Shown here piece by piece: positions 1-12,560 of a DNA stretch of 64,000 nucleotides (position 1 is the stretch's first letter; the number at the start of each line of letters is the position of its first letter). The DNA comes from Perkinsus olseni. Its lineage: Eukaryota; Perkinsozoa; Perkinsida; Perkinsidae. The notes below the pieces were generated by a model. The model worked only from the letters and a program-made list of their open reading frames with translations. It had not been told where the DNA came from and searched no databases. Where the stretch lies: the NCBI GenBank assembly GCA_013115135.1, contig JABANP010000115.1, positions 62,001 to 126,000 of the forward strand, in the 5' to 3' direction. The position numbers and the translations under genes are program-made.

Positions 1-1960
1 TCATTCGACTAAGTGTATGGCAGCCATATGACAGGTATGTTCTGGATCAATTAGAAATTATGATCCTATCGTGCTCGTGATGCACCAGCACATATCTCCG
101 TTGAGCCTTCACTATCGCACGAGGTTGGCATGTCGTGCTTGACAGCCACCCAAGTAGCATTTCTACCTTCTCCAACCATTGAGTCCTGCAGTTTTGAGTT
201 CACACAAGTACGCGGCAAAACGGGACTGTACGTGCAAGTTTGACACGTGAGCAGACAAGAATGACATTGAGAATTCAAGAGTGTCTAATGTGATGTCCGT
301 GGACGCAAGTTCGACAGTGAGGGTTGAAGAATGTCACACCCATAATATATCGGGCCCCAAGATTGACACTCTTAAGCTCAACTTTGACAGGCTCATTTTT
401 GTGCTATTCAAGATTGGCTGTATTCCATTCAAGAATGACATTGAACCCTCGAAATTGACAATACGCAAGCGAGTTTGACACTGCAACACAAAGCTTACGC
501 CGCAGTGGGTGCAGAGCCATAATATAATACGTAATACCACTACTGTGAACGTAATATCACCATTCACCTTCTTCCTCACAGCCTTCAGCGTGATACTCGC
601 ATTTTGCTCTACCGCAGCGAGGAGCCTAGCAGTCATTTATTCGACAACTCGGTAGTCGCGAAGCATTCATTGAGGGAGGACAACAAACTCTGACGGCGCG
701 AGATTTGAGCAAGGCATGGTTGAGCATTGAATCATCTCCGCAGTTCCCTGTCACTGAAGCGCCAGTGTCGTCCCGGGTCGATAACCCTGTCAGAGTGTTA
801 GGGTTATTATTAGAGCCGTCAGAGTTCGCCACGCAAACGTATTACGTGCACAAATGAAGTGGATCGATCTCGGCGAGTTGTCTACTGTTGTTGTCCCTTT
901 TCATTTGAGGGCCCAAATCGGCCTATGATGTTCGTCAATCGTTGACTAGCCTCGCTTTCGTTAGGGCTCCTACAAGTACCGCGCAAGTCCACGTCCTCAG
1001 TGTGGATTCCCCACCTCAAACCCTGTGCGAGGCGCAGAAGCCTCTAGGGTATGCATGCCGCGCGGAGCCTGCAGCCTACTGAGCAGGACAGCAAATAGCG
1101 ACGCAGTGTAACTGATAGTGCCAGCGTATAAACCCACACTGTGAGATTATACGATATACTGTGAGTCTCACAGCCTTCGCGATAGACGGTTGGTACACGA
1201 GCCAGAGCCAACCTAGTACGATTCATACAATCCTGGCTGGGGTGAACAATAATCTCAGGTAGTCAACGACTCTTCACTAGCGAGCAGATTCTCGCGTCAC
1301 CGGCTCGCTGTCATGAACGATGCCACCTGTTAATTGGCATTGGTCGATGACCCTGATATATGCGAGCCACCCGGGGTGACTCACCCCTAAGGTGGTATCA
1401 GTGATTGAAGAGAACTTATGCTCTTTCCTCAATGGGCAGCACGTGGGCGCGTTGTTCTATTGCTGTAATGGTCTATAATGGGGTCACTGGGAGACAGCCG
1501 TCTGTCTCTCAGCCTTCTGGAGAATTACTACATAATATGCATTGGTCAACCTCCCACATTGAGAATTTGAGGATTTCGTTCGCTTATCACCGCGCTCCAC
1601 GTGTGAAATGCTTGTTGACATCTTCGCACATATTCTATGGCGAGCATGGGGTTCCTCGTTAGCGACAGTCCTTTGAACGCAAGCGCTCTTTGTTAATGCG
1701 GCTTCGCTTTGTACTTGCGTACGACGATTAGCTGTGCAAGGACTAGTGAATGAGTCACTCAGAATGACTTATTGTGAATCGCCGAGTTTTGGTGTGATGA
1801 TGGGAGCCACTTCTAGAGTTCTGGTCCTTTAACTTTTGGTACCACAGATTGGCTTTCAGACGCCAGTCTTATGAATGACCATTAGACCTCAATCAATGCA
1901 AAACTCTCACCCTGGTGGGTGAGCGCTGGTATATCATTGCCGATGGTCACCTCTCTTAGG
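1..1960. other. No supported gene
   Basis: Only short ORFs are present, without introns, domains or signal peptides that I could trust. The sequence has scattered short inverted repeats and no recognised motif. An 85-codon plus-strand ORF at 1405-1662 is the longest and has no visible feature. Confidence 0.5.
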
Positions 1961-2441
1961 GTATGCTATTGTTATGCTGTCAAGCACCTCCCTAACGGTA
2001 TACTATTGTTATGCTGTCAAGTACCTCCCTAAGGGTATACTATTGTTATGCTGCCCAGCCCCTCCCTAACGGTATACTATTGTTATGCTGTCAAGCACCT
2101 CCCTAACGGTATACTATTGTTATGCTGCCCAGCCCCTCCCTAACGGTATACTATTGTTATGCTGTCAAGTACCTCCCTAAGGGTATACTATTGTTATGCT
2201 GCCCAGCCCCTCCCTAACGGTATACTATTGTTATGCTGTCAAGTACCTCCCTAAGGGTATACTATTGTTATGCTGCCCAGCCCCTCCCTAACGGTATACT
2301 ATTGTTATGCTGCCCAGCCCCTCCCTAACGGTATACTATTGTTATGCTGCCCAGCCCCTCCCTAACGGTATACTATTGTTATGCTGCCCAGCCCCTCCCT
2401 AACGGTATACTATTGTTATGCTGCCCAGCGCCTCCCTAATG
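1961..2441. repeat. 37-bp minisatellite, 13 copies
   Basis: Thirteen head-to-tail copies of a 37-bp unit, each containing ATACTATTGTTATGCTG. The copies differ mainly at two places, CTGTCAAG versus CTGCCCAG and CTAACGG versus CTAAGGG, and variant types alternate. This suggests expansion of blocks of more than one unit. Because 37 is not a multiple of 3 the array cannot keep one reading frame, so it is taken as non-coding. A short inverted repeat (CCCTACAGTAGGG) lies just downstream. Confidence 0.95.
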
Positions 2442-2941
2442 GATGTTCCGCCCTACAGTAGGGCCCCTACTCCCTAGTTAAGATGCGATGGTCCATTAGC
2501 ACTACCACGAGGCCTTTCCGTATGAATGAGTTTGCTCTTGAGGTGATTGACACTCAGGCTGCCTGGGCCAGGCAGTTTACTATTGATCTGAACTTTCTGG
2601 TTCAGGTCAGACAATCCATGGCCGGAGAGGACTCCTCGCGGTTGGTTGTTGCCCCGAAAGGCTGGACTGTGGGATCTGACTGCCTAAGACACAGTCACCC
2701 ATAAGATGGCGGCCGAGCTGATACCCATGGCGAGGATGGGAGTCAGATCAGGCTTGCCGTGCCTTCGACTTGTTTTCTCTGTTATGAAGAGAAGCTCACG
2801 CTGAGCGTGCATGTCATTCAGAATGGTCCTGTGTTTTCATGGAACTTTATGAAGCTGAAGTCATCTGAGTTCAACTGATTCACTGCGCGCATAAGAAATA
2901 GGAGAGTATCTTCTTCAGGCTTATTGTCAATTGGTTTATTC

Positions 2942-4641
2942 ATGTCCACTCGTTCGGTCTTCTTCGCGGCTATCCTGAGCGTAGCTGCCTGCCAGAGAGA
3001 CATTGTGAGTATCCAGCAGAGGAGGTTGCCTTTCCAGAATGGAACCTTGCGCGATGTCTTCACAACTCCTGCAGGTAGGGCTGCTAGTGAGGGCCATACT
3101 GATATCAATTACTTTCACCCTCAGGCACGTTGAAGCATATTCAGACGCTGCAAATCCAAAACGCGGTGGGGCCCCGTTCACAATTCGATGAGATCAGCTC
3201 GATAATTGTGAACTCGGACGGCTCTCAACTTCTCGCCATCAACGATGATGCGTAAGTCTTCTACTGAGAGGGCGGTGGCTTGTGATGGTGGACGCTCAGC
3301 GTTTGGGTTTCACTTATTCTCAGATTATTCTTCACCATTCGTCTGGAGAAGACTTTCGGTGATCAGTTTGATGTGTCCGAAGCAGTCTTATACCCGATGC
3401 GTGATCCTGACGGAGAGAGCATACCGTTTGAACCAAGGGATGGTGAGTGATGACCCAGTACCACAGGCAGTCGCCATTTCTCTGGTGATCGATATACAAT
3501 TTCTAATTTTTCCTACTACTGTTCGCCCGAATTGTTCAACGTTTAGTCTAAATCCAGATAGTATCTGCTACTCGACTAGGGTATACTTCAGGCAATCCCC
3601 GAGGTTTGACCATCGACGGCGCTTATCCAGGTGAAGGAAGAGGAGAGCTGTTCGTCGGCTTCGGTTCGGGAAGGAGGTTGCTCAAGTAAGAGGTGGTCAA
3701 TCGGTCGCAGGCAGAAAGCGAAGAGAGTGTTCGCGACTGGCCTTTGTATGTTCAGGTTCCCCGTCGGAGTTCGCTCACTTACGAGTGCAGAGGTTGACAT
3801 ATCTGTGCTGCTTGAGGAATGCGAAAACGGGCCACGAGCTATAAACAAAATGCGTATTTTGGGCAAGTCAATACCGCCTGAACTGAGTGTCCCGCCGCAG
3901 GTCCGAATCGACTCCGTCCTGGATACCTCCTCATGATCTGCGATGAGCCTACGACCAGTGATCCCAATGTCTACCCTGGGTATGCATATCATGGAGACCG
4001 CCCCACTCGTTTCACGGTGGAGGTAGCCTAACTAACAGTCTTGTATATCGACAGCGCAGCATTAGGCTTCCTCGAAGTGTATATCCGATGGAATGTTTTC
4101 GCTCCTCGCAACTGCTCAAGTTATTCGTTCGAGCTTTCTGTTCTCATTCAGTCTGATGGCGACTTCTTCCCTGCCGACATGGCGGGGCTAAGTAATGGAG
4201 ATGTCATGATACTCTTTAGAACGTGAGTCCCTCGCCCTTTTCACCGCACCAATGACCCGCTTGTCTTCCGATTAGCCCGGACAACACGATGAGGATAGGC
4301 CTCGTCACAGCGAGAGACCTCAGTCTGGCTATGCGTCCTGGCGAAACAGTGGTACCACAAATTATACTCGAAGCTGCTGAAAGCGACGGGTGCGTAAGCT
4401 GTGGTCCGCTGATAAGACTTCAAACGTTAAAGTTCAATGCCATATTTCTCGTTGCCGGTGGTTGTGGTTCATATCTGCGATTGTCGCAACGGGAAGTTAT
4501 TCTGATAGGTTCAACGTCGGCAGACAATCAGGATTGGCTATCCGCGAGGATTCAGACAATCGTGTTTTCGTCTACACTACAAGCGAAAGCCGCTTCACTG
4601 GGCGTCCAACCCTACTTACGGCTTTCGAGTGGATAGCGTAA
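2942..4641 (+). CDS. Multi-exon secreted protein of unknown function
   Basis: I do not recognise this protein. It starts with a plausible signal peptide (MSTRSVFFAAILSVAAC). Exons that I can join in frame are 2942-3074, 3125-3251, 3324-3442, 3592-3685, then about 3711-3792, 3901-3979, 4055-4222, 4276-4389 and 4524-4641, all with GT-AG borders. Introns are about 50-150 nt. The exon at 3711-3792 does not fit the phase of exon 4 (it needs two bases fewer or one more), so a small indel or another splice choice is likely there. The predicted protein is about 330 residues and has no membrane segment after the signal peptide. The multi-exon layout with consistent phases elsewhere argues for a real gene. 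The function is unknown. Confidence 0.6.
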
Positions 4642-5657
4642 AGGCGCCTTCGTCGGTATCCTCACGAGCCTTTCAACTCTTCATTTACCTGCTATGAGCT
4701 TTGTGGTATGTATGAAAGCGTCATGGTATTTTGCACCAGCGATCCCTCAAACGCTGGAACAACCATTCGTTGGAATGCATGATAAAAGCAAGCTTTCAAG
4801 CAGAGTGTAGCTATCCTACTCTCCCTCTTCTTTCTCGCGTGTACGCACCTCACAAGTTCTTTTGCTCTTATTTCATTGTTAACGCCCAGCAGTTTTCAAC
4901 TCACCATCGCTCTGGAAAAACCAGACCACAGTGAAAGATATGTGTTGCGTTCGGTCCAGCCGCTTTGCAGTCGTCGTCTTAATCGTCAATGATCGATGAA
5001 AATTCTCCAGAGTTGGAGGAACAGTTCCCCATTGGAGAACGAGTTCGGAATCGCGGAGGGCGCAACGAGAAAAATCGACTGTCGTGGCGTAAAGCCTCAA
5101 ATTAATCAGCTGAGTCGAGTACTTTGAGTTGATTGACCCAAATTGATTTAACTCAATGTGGATTAGCTAGCCGCGATGTTTCTATCAGTTATTCGGCCCA
5201 CCGGTGAGGCCCCTTCGGGCTTTCCTAAGGGGAGGACAATTGAAACGTGGTTGACCGGGTGGGCGACGAGAGGGTCAGCGCGAGCCGTCTTCGAATTCAA
5301 TCGAGTTCTTCATTGAATACGCGCGGTATTTTACGGCTATGATACGCGGAAGATACCGTCCGGAACCTAGGAGGTGAACTTTTCAATGACGTAGGGGCTC
5401 TACGGTAGAGGATGGGATGGATAGATGTAGCTGGCTGGCCAAGGTAGCTCAGCTCCCGAAGGCTAGTGCCCGTAGCTAGAGTAAAGTCGGTTTCGCTGCC
5501 CACAGCGTGCGCCCCACAACAAAGCTGCTATGGCCCATATGTCCAAGGCTGTTCACGACGGTCTGTCGCAAAAACAGCTGAAGAAGAGCTCAGCTCTTGC
5601 TAAGAACCTCTTAGGGCTGGAGCCGAAAGGAACCACAAGGCGGTGGTCGCTGTCAGA
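4642..5657. other. Intergenic, nothing recognised
   Basis: No exon chain, domain or RNA gene was identified. Short ORFs on both strands look like chance ORFs. Confidence 0.4.
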
Positions 5658-5770
5658 AAGATCCAGTCCAAACTCCGACTCATACCAACTCCTACTAAAT
5701 TATTAATTTAGTACTCCCAATAGATAACCGCTGACTTGAGCGCAATGAGTCGGAGTTTGGACTGGATCTT
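5658..5770. repeat. Foldback element with perfect 26-bp arms
   Basis: The left arm at 5658-5683 (begins AAGATCCAGTCC) and the right arm at 5745-5770 are exact reverse complements over 26 bp, separated by 61 nt of AT-rich sequence. A second, nested hairpin follows directly with 13-bp arms at 5777-5789 and 5807-5819. Perfect arms imply a young insertion or strong constraint on pairing. Confidence 0.85.
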
Positions 5771-6747
5771 CCAGACAGACACTTCCAGTCTTAATTTAAA
5801 ATTAACACTGGAAGTGTCTAACAACGAGTACATTGTATTCGATACAACCCAAGTCCCTCTGCGGACTTACCTTGGGATGCCGCTGAAGAGTCTCCACGTC
5901 GAGGGGTCGGGCTACGAAGGGCGCGATCATTAGCCAAAGTCTGGCGAGCACCGAACAACAAACACCGTAAATTAATCATGAACATCGTTTAAATATCTAC
6001 ACTAGCTTCATTTGTGCGGAAGATGCTCCAATGGCCAATCACACAAACAGATGTCTTCTTCTTCGTGCGAAAGCAAAATTCCTCTACTTCCCGAATTTCA
6101 CGCTCGTCGAAGACGAACCGTCGTCTAGTAAGTCGACCACTGTCGAGAAAAGTGCCGGGCTTGTTGGCGGCTCGACCGACCCGTTAAATAGGGGAGCGGC
6201 TCGGTATTATTTTCGCACTGTGTAGAAATCACGCGAAAGCTGTACGTGGTCTACTTCTGTGAACGTATACTCGACATTGACATTTCAGGCATTGATAAAC
6301 TCAAGAGCTGCTCACGTGAGACGTGCCAAATCTTACGGGTGTATCCTCGGAGTCTTCGGACTTTTGTGTCAAACCTGGCTATGACGCTGTGAATGGCAGC
6401 CTCTCATTCTAACGTGCTCACTGGTCCAGCCCTAAACTGTTCGCGACCGCACAAAGGGACACGGGCTGTGTCACGCGGCATGGCCCGATGGTATGTGCAC
6501 GTAATTAGGTGCTCAACAAAACTCAAGATTTCAGGAATATTCTGGTCTGAGCCAGTCGGTATCCTGACTGAGTCAGACTGACTCAGCGCTGGTCATGTTC
6601 GTGTATCCTCTTTGAGTTAGCGAGTCCCTCAGTATCTGTCGTTGTGAACGACGCTACCTCTGGAAGTACCTCTGCGGTCGGTGGCTCGAGGGAGTTCACT
6701 TATCTGCAGCTAATACTCACTGAGTAGTTCTCAGTAGTTCATACCTC

Positions 6748-8514
6748 ATGAATCTACGCCACCAAACCATTTTCATCCTCACGCACCTGGTCTTCCTCAC
6801 CGAGGGGAGGCATGGAGAGCATAACGGAAGAGTTCGCGAGGAGACGAAGTCGTTGGGGGGGCTCTACGCCGAGGCTATCGCTGAGGGCGGTGACCTTCTT
6901 GTCTATCACGGCGGTGATCTCCCTGATGCTGAAGACGCAGTTGCCAACGCCTTCCGGAAGGCCTTCCCCCAGATTAACATTACGATAGTCGTCGACTACA
7001 GCAAGTACCACGATGCTCGTGTGGACTATCAACTCGAGACGGACACTCTGATTGCCGATATTGTAGCGTTGCAGACTGTCCAGGACTACCCACGTTGGAA
7101 ACGCGAAGGTCAGCTATTGTATTACAAACCAGCCGGCTTCTCAGCGATCTACGACGGCTTCAAGGATGTCAGAGATGGTGCCTGGTTCTCCCATGTGGTG
7201 TATACCTTCAGCTACTTCTACGATACAGAACTGTTGGCAGCGGAGGGGCTTCAGCCCCCTGCAACTGCCAAGGACCTGGCTGACCCTCAATACACCGACC
7301 TCATAGCCTCCTCCTACCCGCACGACGATGACGCTTCTCTGTTCGTCTACACCATTTCCAGACCTACTTAGTAAAACCCCACAGCAATTTAATGAAGCCC
7401 AGAGGAAATTAGTAAAACCCCAAAGCAATTTAATAAAGCCCAGAGGAAATTAGTAAAACCCCAAAGCAATTTGATTTCACGAAAGATCAATTTAGTAGAG
7501 CCCAACAAAATCACTAACAAGTACGGAAAAACTCACAACGTCAGCCTACATTAAGTAAGCCCTCCTTATTCTACAGATCGCGGGTTAAAGTTTAATCGTT
7601 AAGCATTCGAATTGAGCCTCCGACTGTCATGCCTAACATAGCTGAGCAACAAGGATACAATGTTTGGGCGTGATTGAAGCAAAGTTGCAAATTGTATACA
7701 AAGTTGCACAGTAACCTCTTCAACCCCTTTTGGAAGCAACTTCTCACAGTACGGCAGGAGGTACCCTGCCTTCGCTCCACCGCCTCTCCCGCCACTCATG
7801 GGCCGGAGTCCCCGGGCCGGGAGGAGGGGCGATCCGGATGCGTCTCGCGTGCCGACTAAATTGCTTTGGGGTTTTACTAATTTGACCTGGGCTCTATTAA
7901 ATTGCTTTGGGATTTTACTAAGTTGGCCTGGGCTTTATTAAGTTGCTCTGGGGTTTTACTAATTTGCTCTGGGATTTTACTAAGTAGGTCTGGAAATGGT
8001 GTACATGCGCCACGTCTATGATTACGGTTGGGAATGGGCTAGAAGGCTCGCTGCTTTGCGAGTCGAGTTTAAGCGCGGTTCTGATTCTGCGGGAATGGCC
8101 GTGGCAGAGAAGCGCAAGGCCATCGGTTTGGCCGGATCAGCGCCACGCGGGATTGACACGGTGAGGGTCATGATCGGCCCAAACTCGACCTCTGAGTACC
8201 TCACCTGGGCCCAGCATATGGCTATCCTCCGAGAGGCCCCTCATCCAGCTGCTGCCAAGCTCTTCGTCAATTGGATAATCTCATTGGAGGTTCAGACGAC
8301 TCTGCTGGCTGGCTCATCGACTCGCACGGACATCCCCACCCCACCGGGCACTCTGCGCCCATGGCAGATCAGACAGGCTAACTCTCTGTGCTTTCAGACG
8401 TTCATGGAAGACCGGGCCAACATCGAACGTCTCAAGGCTATCTTCGCGCTGCACTTTGGTGAGGTCCGTGGCGAGCCGACCCCTGGTCAACTCGGCCTGT
8501 ACCCCGGCCAGTAG
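6748..8514 (+). CDS. FbpA-like extracellular solute-binding protein, interrupted by an inserted element
   Basis: Two ORF halves (6748-7349 and 8004-8514) form one 370-codon frame when the element at 7350-8001 and one copy of its TA duplication are removed. The N-terminus has a likely signal peptide (MNLRHQTIFILTHLVFLTEG). The body resembles the periplasmic binding protein family of Fe3+ ABC transporters (FbpA type): an early strand 'LLVYHGG', a middle region with 'DGAWFSHVVYTFSYFYDTEL', and a late region with 'AAAKLFVNWIISLEVQ', at the usual length of about 340-370 residues. The family is known from bacteria, where it captures ferric iron or similar ligands. In a eukaryotic parasite this implies acquisition by transfer, and its role here (iron or other solute capture) is inference. 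The coding part contains no other intron. As it stands a TAG occurs about 20 nt inside the element, so the gene is broken unless the element is removed from the RNA or is absent from another allele. Confidence 0.75.
7350..8001. mobile_element. 652-bp TIR element with TA target duplication inside the solute-binding-protein gene
   Basis: The ends are inverted repeats (CACCATTTCCAGACCTACTT at the left, its complement at the right), flanked by TA on both sides (7348-7349 and 8002-8003). Each end holds about 150 bp of subterminal units of roughly 41 bp built on TTAGTAAAACCCC and AGCCCAGAGG, running inward in opposite orientations. No transposase ORF is present, so it is a non-autonomous MITE. The TA duplication fits the Tc1/mariner-IS630 superfamily. 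Removing the element plus one TA restores the host reading frame exactly. A second copy of the left end lies at 47845-47918. Confidence 0.9.
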
Positions 8515-8519
8515 TGCCG

Positions 8520-9830
8520 CATGAGACTGGTCGCGGTTATATTCTCATCAGAATAACCGCTGCCGAGTGGATCTCGTGGCTTCTCCACATGTTCGCCCTT
8601 AACGGGCCGACTACGTCTCCTTTGCCAAGTCCCTTTGTTCGTTCTGGCGGTCTTGTTCCGGCGCGCTCGTTGCATTCGACCGTGACGGTCACGTGTGAAG
8701 TCCCACGATTCCGTCTCTCAGTAGTACTCGATTTCATAAACAAGTGTCATTCGATCGTCAATAGTTGTCCTCTTCTGTCCGAGCTGATGGATTCTCTTGC
8801 ATGAGAAAGATTTCCCTTCAGCGCTCGGCATCTCCTACACGGACGAGTTGGCCTACGGCTGAGTCATCGGCTGCAGGTCAGCCACTCCAATTTTTCCCTC
8901 CATGAACCATGTCGCGTTGTCTCGCCCCCACTGCCATTCGCGGTAGTATACAGTGGTGGAATACCCGTGACGGGTGACCCGTCCACCGAGGTTCATAAAC
9001 CATCTGATAATCGCCGATTATCAGGGATTATATAATCGCGCAAATTTCACCCGTATTGGGTGCAAAACCCCTGCAAAACGCGTATTGCATAAAATAACGC
9101 GAAGTGAGTGATTTTAGACCAGAACGCGAAAAAGGTTGGGATACTAAATATACCGCCATCCGTGACGCGTTGATGTAACGCGTCACAGGCGAGCCACACT
9201 ACAATTACAAAAAGAATCTCGGAAAGTGCGCCTGTCCGAGCTGGGACACTTGAACAAACTGCAGCTCGGAGATCATATACTAGGTCTCCGAACTAGGGAA
9301 ATGCAACTAGGACTCGGAACTCGGAGTGGCTGAGCACTTGAACGGGCTCCAGGTAAGTCTTACCTGCACAATTGAAAATGTAGACGCTAGAAACTGAGCC
9401 GCTGCGTTCCACGGATGCGTTTTGACGCGAAGAGTTGTCGCAACACATCATATCGCGTCTGTCGCGCGGGAAACAGTTCAACACGCAAAACAGGTGAAAC
9501 TCTTGGGTTTAACGATTTCTGCATGAAGCCCTCATGTGCCAATTTCCTGAAGAAATTTTGAAGTTCAAAGATACGAGGGCATCGGTGACTCTAACGAAGC
9601 CACAACGAAGCCTCTAACGAAGACATTTCTAATTCAGCTCCAGAATCGATTCTGAGTTTTACGGTCCCTGAGAGTTCAGCATTCAGCATCGCAGCTGGGC
9701 TCGCCGTGTGTGGCGAGCGCCATATTTCTACGAGTGGCGCTCGCCCAAAAAGCTATGGGCGATCATCGATCCGGATAGGTGGATTCTTCATGCAGGAGTA
9801 AGTGATATTGAATGGAGCTGCGATGATGAA
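8520..9830. other. Intergenic, repeat remnants only
   Basis: No supported gene. The sequence holds short palindromes, for example CTGATAATCGCCGATTATCAG-type symmetry near 9010-9035, and low-complexity A+T tracts. Confidence 0.4.
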
Positions 9831-9837
9831 CAAGTGA

Positions 9838-10445
9838 TTTATCAGCTACTAGAGCTGAAGTACCATGTTGACTAACAGGACCTATTTTTCTGAACGCAGA
9901 ACGAATCTTATGTAGAAGCAGAACAGATACAGAATAAGTTGAGTGAATGCAATGCTGTTGATGATGATGAACTCAATTATCAGCTACTAGAGCTGAAGTA
10001 TCATGTTGACTTCTAGGACCTATTTTTCTGAACACAGCACGAATCTTATGTCGAAGCAAACCAGATAGGGAACAAGTTGAATGAATGAAATGCTGTTGAT
10101 GATGATGAACTTAATTATCAGCTACTAGAGCTGAAGTATCATGTTGACTTCTAGGACCTATTTTTCTGAACACAGCACGAATCTTATGTCGAAGCAAACC
10201 AGATAGGGAACAAGTTGAATGAATGAAATGCTGTTGATGATGATGAACTTAAGTATCAGCTACTAGAGCTGAAGTACCATGTTGACTTCTAGGACCTATT
10301 TTTCTGAACACAGCACGAATCTTATGTCGAAGCAAACCAGATACGGATCAAGTTGACTGAATGCAATGCTGTTGATGATGATGAACTTAATTATCAGCTA
10401 CTAGAGCTGAAGTATCATGTTGACTCCTAGGACCTATTTTTCTGA
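9838..10445. repeat. 138-bp tandem repeat, about 4.4 copies
   Basis: The phrase ATCAGCTACTAGAGCTGAAG recurs at 9841, 9979, 10117, 10255 and 10393, an exact 138-bp spacing. Adjacent units differ by only a few bases. Although 138 is divisible by 3, the unit carries stop codons in the frames examined, so I take it as non-coding. Each unit contains the palindromic core AGCTACTAGAGCT and a (GAT)n run. Confidence 0.95.
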
Positions 10446-10537
10446 TAACAGCCAATGATATTACCAGCATCTGCTGACTTGCCAACTCTCATAGAAGACC
10501 GCAAGAACTGAATTTTTTGACAAGATGAACTGTGGAG

Positions 10538-11230
10538 TGTGTGTGAGTTTATAGTCCAACGCTTACGGTTCCGGCTGCTCAGTTAGACTTGCCAATGTGC
10601 ACAGTTGGAGACTTTCTGTAGCATTGACATTGACATTCATTAGCGTTGAACTGTGGAAGTCCAGCCAAGATTGGTGGCAGTTGAATAAACACTCACATGC
10701 CATCAAAAGACTCATGTGAGTTCGCAGCTCGTTTTTGAAATTGGTATTACGAAGATACGCCAAGGATCGAAACTCACAGAGCCTCAGCCAGGCTTGTTCG
10801 CTCGCTCTACTTCAATCAATGGGATTATTACAATCCTTCTAAGCCACGCTGAGGTTGTCGGACAGCGATTGAAGATGATGAGAAAACGCCAGTGTCCATG
10901 GGCTACTGCAAATTTTTTCCGGCTGAGTCGGGTGTTTCGACGCTCTGCTCTCTGAGTAAAACTCCCATCCGTAAACTAGCTTGAATCGTCTCTTGTGTTG
11001 TAAGTGCTAATAACAGCGTCAACCGGGCTCGCGCAGGCCGACGAAAGCACGCGGAGGTTTTCCGAGTATCAGACTAGAACGATCACTAGTAGCATCTAAT
11101 TTAGTTCCACCTTCTTCGACTCCGTCTGATTGCACTGCATGTCAACGCTAAAGAAAGTCTCCGACTGAGCACATCGGCAAGAGTCCTAAGCCGGAAGCGT
11201 AAGCGTTGGACTGTAAACTCACACACAGAC
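10538..11230. mobile_element. Foldback/MITE-like element with inverted arms of about 100 bp
   Basis: The left arm at about 10538-10640 and the right arm at about 11140-11230 are inverted copies at roughly 80 percent identity. Shared blocks include GTGTGAGTTTA(T/C)AGTCCAACGC, a block around GCCAATGTGC versus GCCGATGTGC, and GGAGACTTTCT. There is no transposase ORF inside. Target duplications could not be set with confidence because the termini are GT/AC-rich. Confidence 0.75.
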
Positions 11231-11443
11231 CTTCTTCGGTATAGTCTACTACTCGTTGAAGTGTCTTGATGTTGTTTTCTGCAGCCACCGAACTCCCAAC
11301 TACAACGATGCTGAGCTGTTGATGACGGTATCTCTTGTAGAGCAGTTTTTACGGCGACCTATTGTCCTTTATGTTTGCGCTTCACTTGGAAACTGGGCCG
11401 TGCTGAAGTGCGGTAGTATCCTTTGCAGTGCGTGACATTTCGG

Positions 11444-11533
11444 TATGCAAATCGCGAAAATTGACGTATTCGAGTAACGAGTCGAAACTTCTAAGGAGAG
11501 CGGAGAACTACGTCAATTTTCGCTATTTGCATA
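11444..11533. repeat. Hairpin element, 25-bp arms
   Basis: TATGCAAATCGCGAAAATTG at 11444 is the inverted copy, with one base difference, of sequence ending at 11533 (CAATTTTCGCTATTTGCATA). The loop is about 40 nt. Confidence 0.8.
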
Positions 11534-12560
11534 TCACAATGGCACGCAATGGACAGGGTATATGGATACTATTAGTGCTCGCTGAGCTGGTATTTAACAG
11601 CAGTCATGAGAGCAGTTCAAACGGTTTCCTACTGTCGTGTATGTTTGCTTTTTACTTGGAAAAACTGTGTCGCGGGAAAGGGTGGTGCTGCGGTGCAGTT
11701 ATATCATTTACATGGTGATCTAGATACTGGTAGTGCTCTATGAGCTGACAGCGTATATTCACAGCTTGCGATTATCGGTTGTCTATGACTGTAGGAGACT
11801 CTAGTTAATTTGACTGTTATGAAATCATCTCTTCCCAAGGGAGGCGAGGGAGAGCCTGACGACGATGTCGATGATGATCATCACGCTGACGGTGAGAGAA
11901 GGAGAATCAGGTTCAATAATAATGTTGGGTAATGGGGGGGATATCACTTGTGGTCGTGTTGCTGTTTTTTATTATACCGGAGAAACCGTATTTCGATATC
12001 GATAGAAGCTTCCTTATGCATCGTGCTGTACATGGTTCAATCGCCACGTCTCTCAGCTCAAAGGCCACCGGCTGTCACCACGTGCTTGGATATCATATCA
12101 TCGGTAGTTCACTCGCGCGTTTCTTACTGTCGCCGTCTTTGTAATGCGTATCATTTAGTTTGTTGCAAGCAATGGTGAACCCTGAGACGGACGCTGTGCA
12201 GCTATCACGCCCGGTTTCTCATAGTCGGTAATTTCCTCGGAGATCTGGTGTCTAAAAATTATTGTTCCCCTCGTAAATTGGTGGTAATTTCCTATAAAGG
12301 ATGTTTTTATAGATTTTTCAAGAATCAAATAGTAATTACCGTCTACGAGTTAATTGTTGGGAAAGTTATTGCACTGAAATGGTACCCTGGGCGTGAAGTT
12401 GGAGATTGTTAATCATAATTATCCGGGATATTAGTAATCGCTACGATTGAGGTTAAATCGACCCTCGACGATTGTACGATCATGCAACGATTATTAACGC
12501 AAATTGTCGGCATTAACATGAACAGACAATATCCGCTAAGTTACCATAAGCGCGATCATC

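Noticed and set aside
1961..2441. CRISPR array
   Set aside because: Units are contiguous with no unique spacers; this is a minisatellite.
9838..10445. 138-bp repeat as a coding repeat (46 codons per unit)
   Set aside because: Stop codons occur within the unit in the frames examined.
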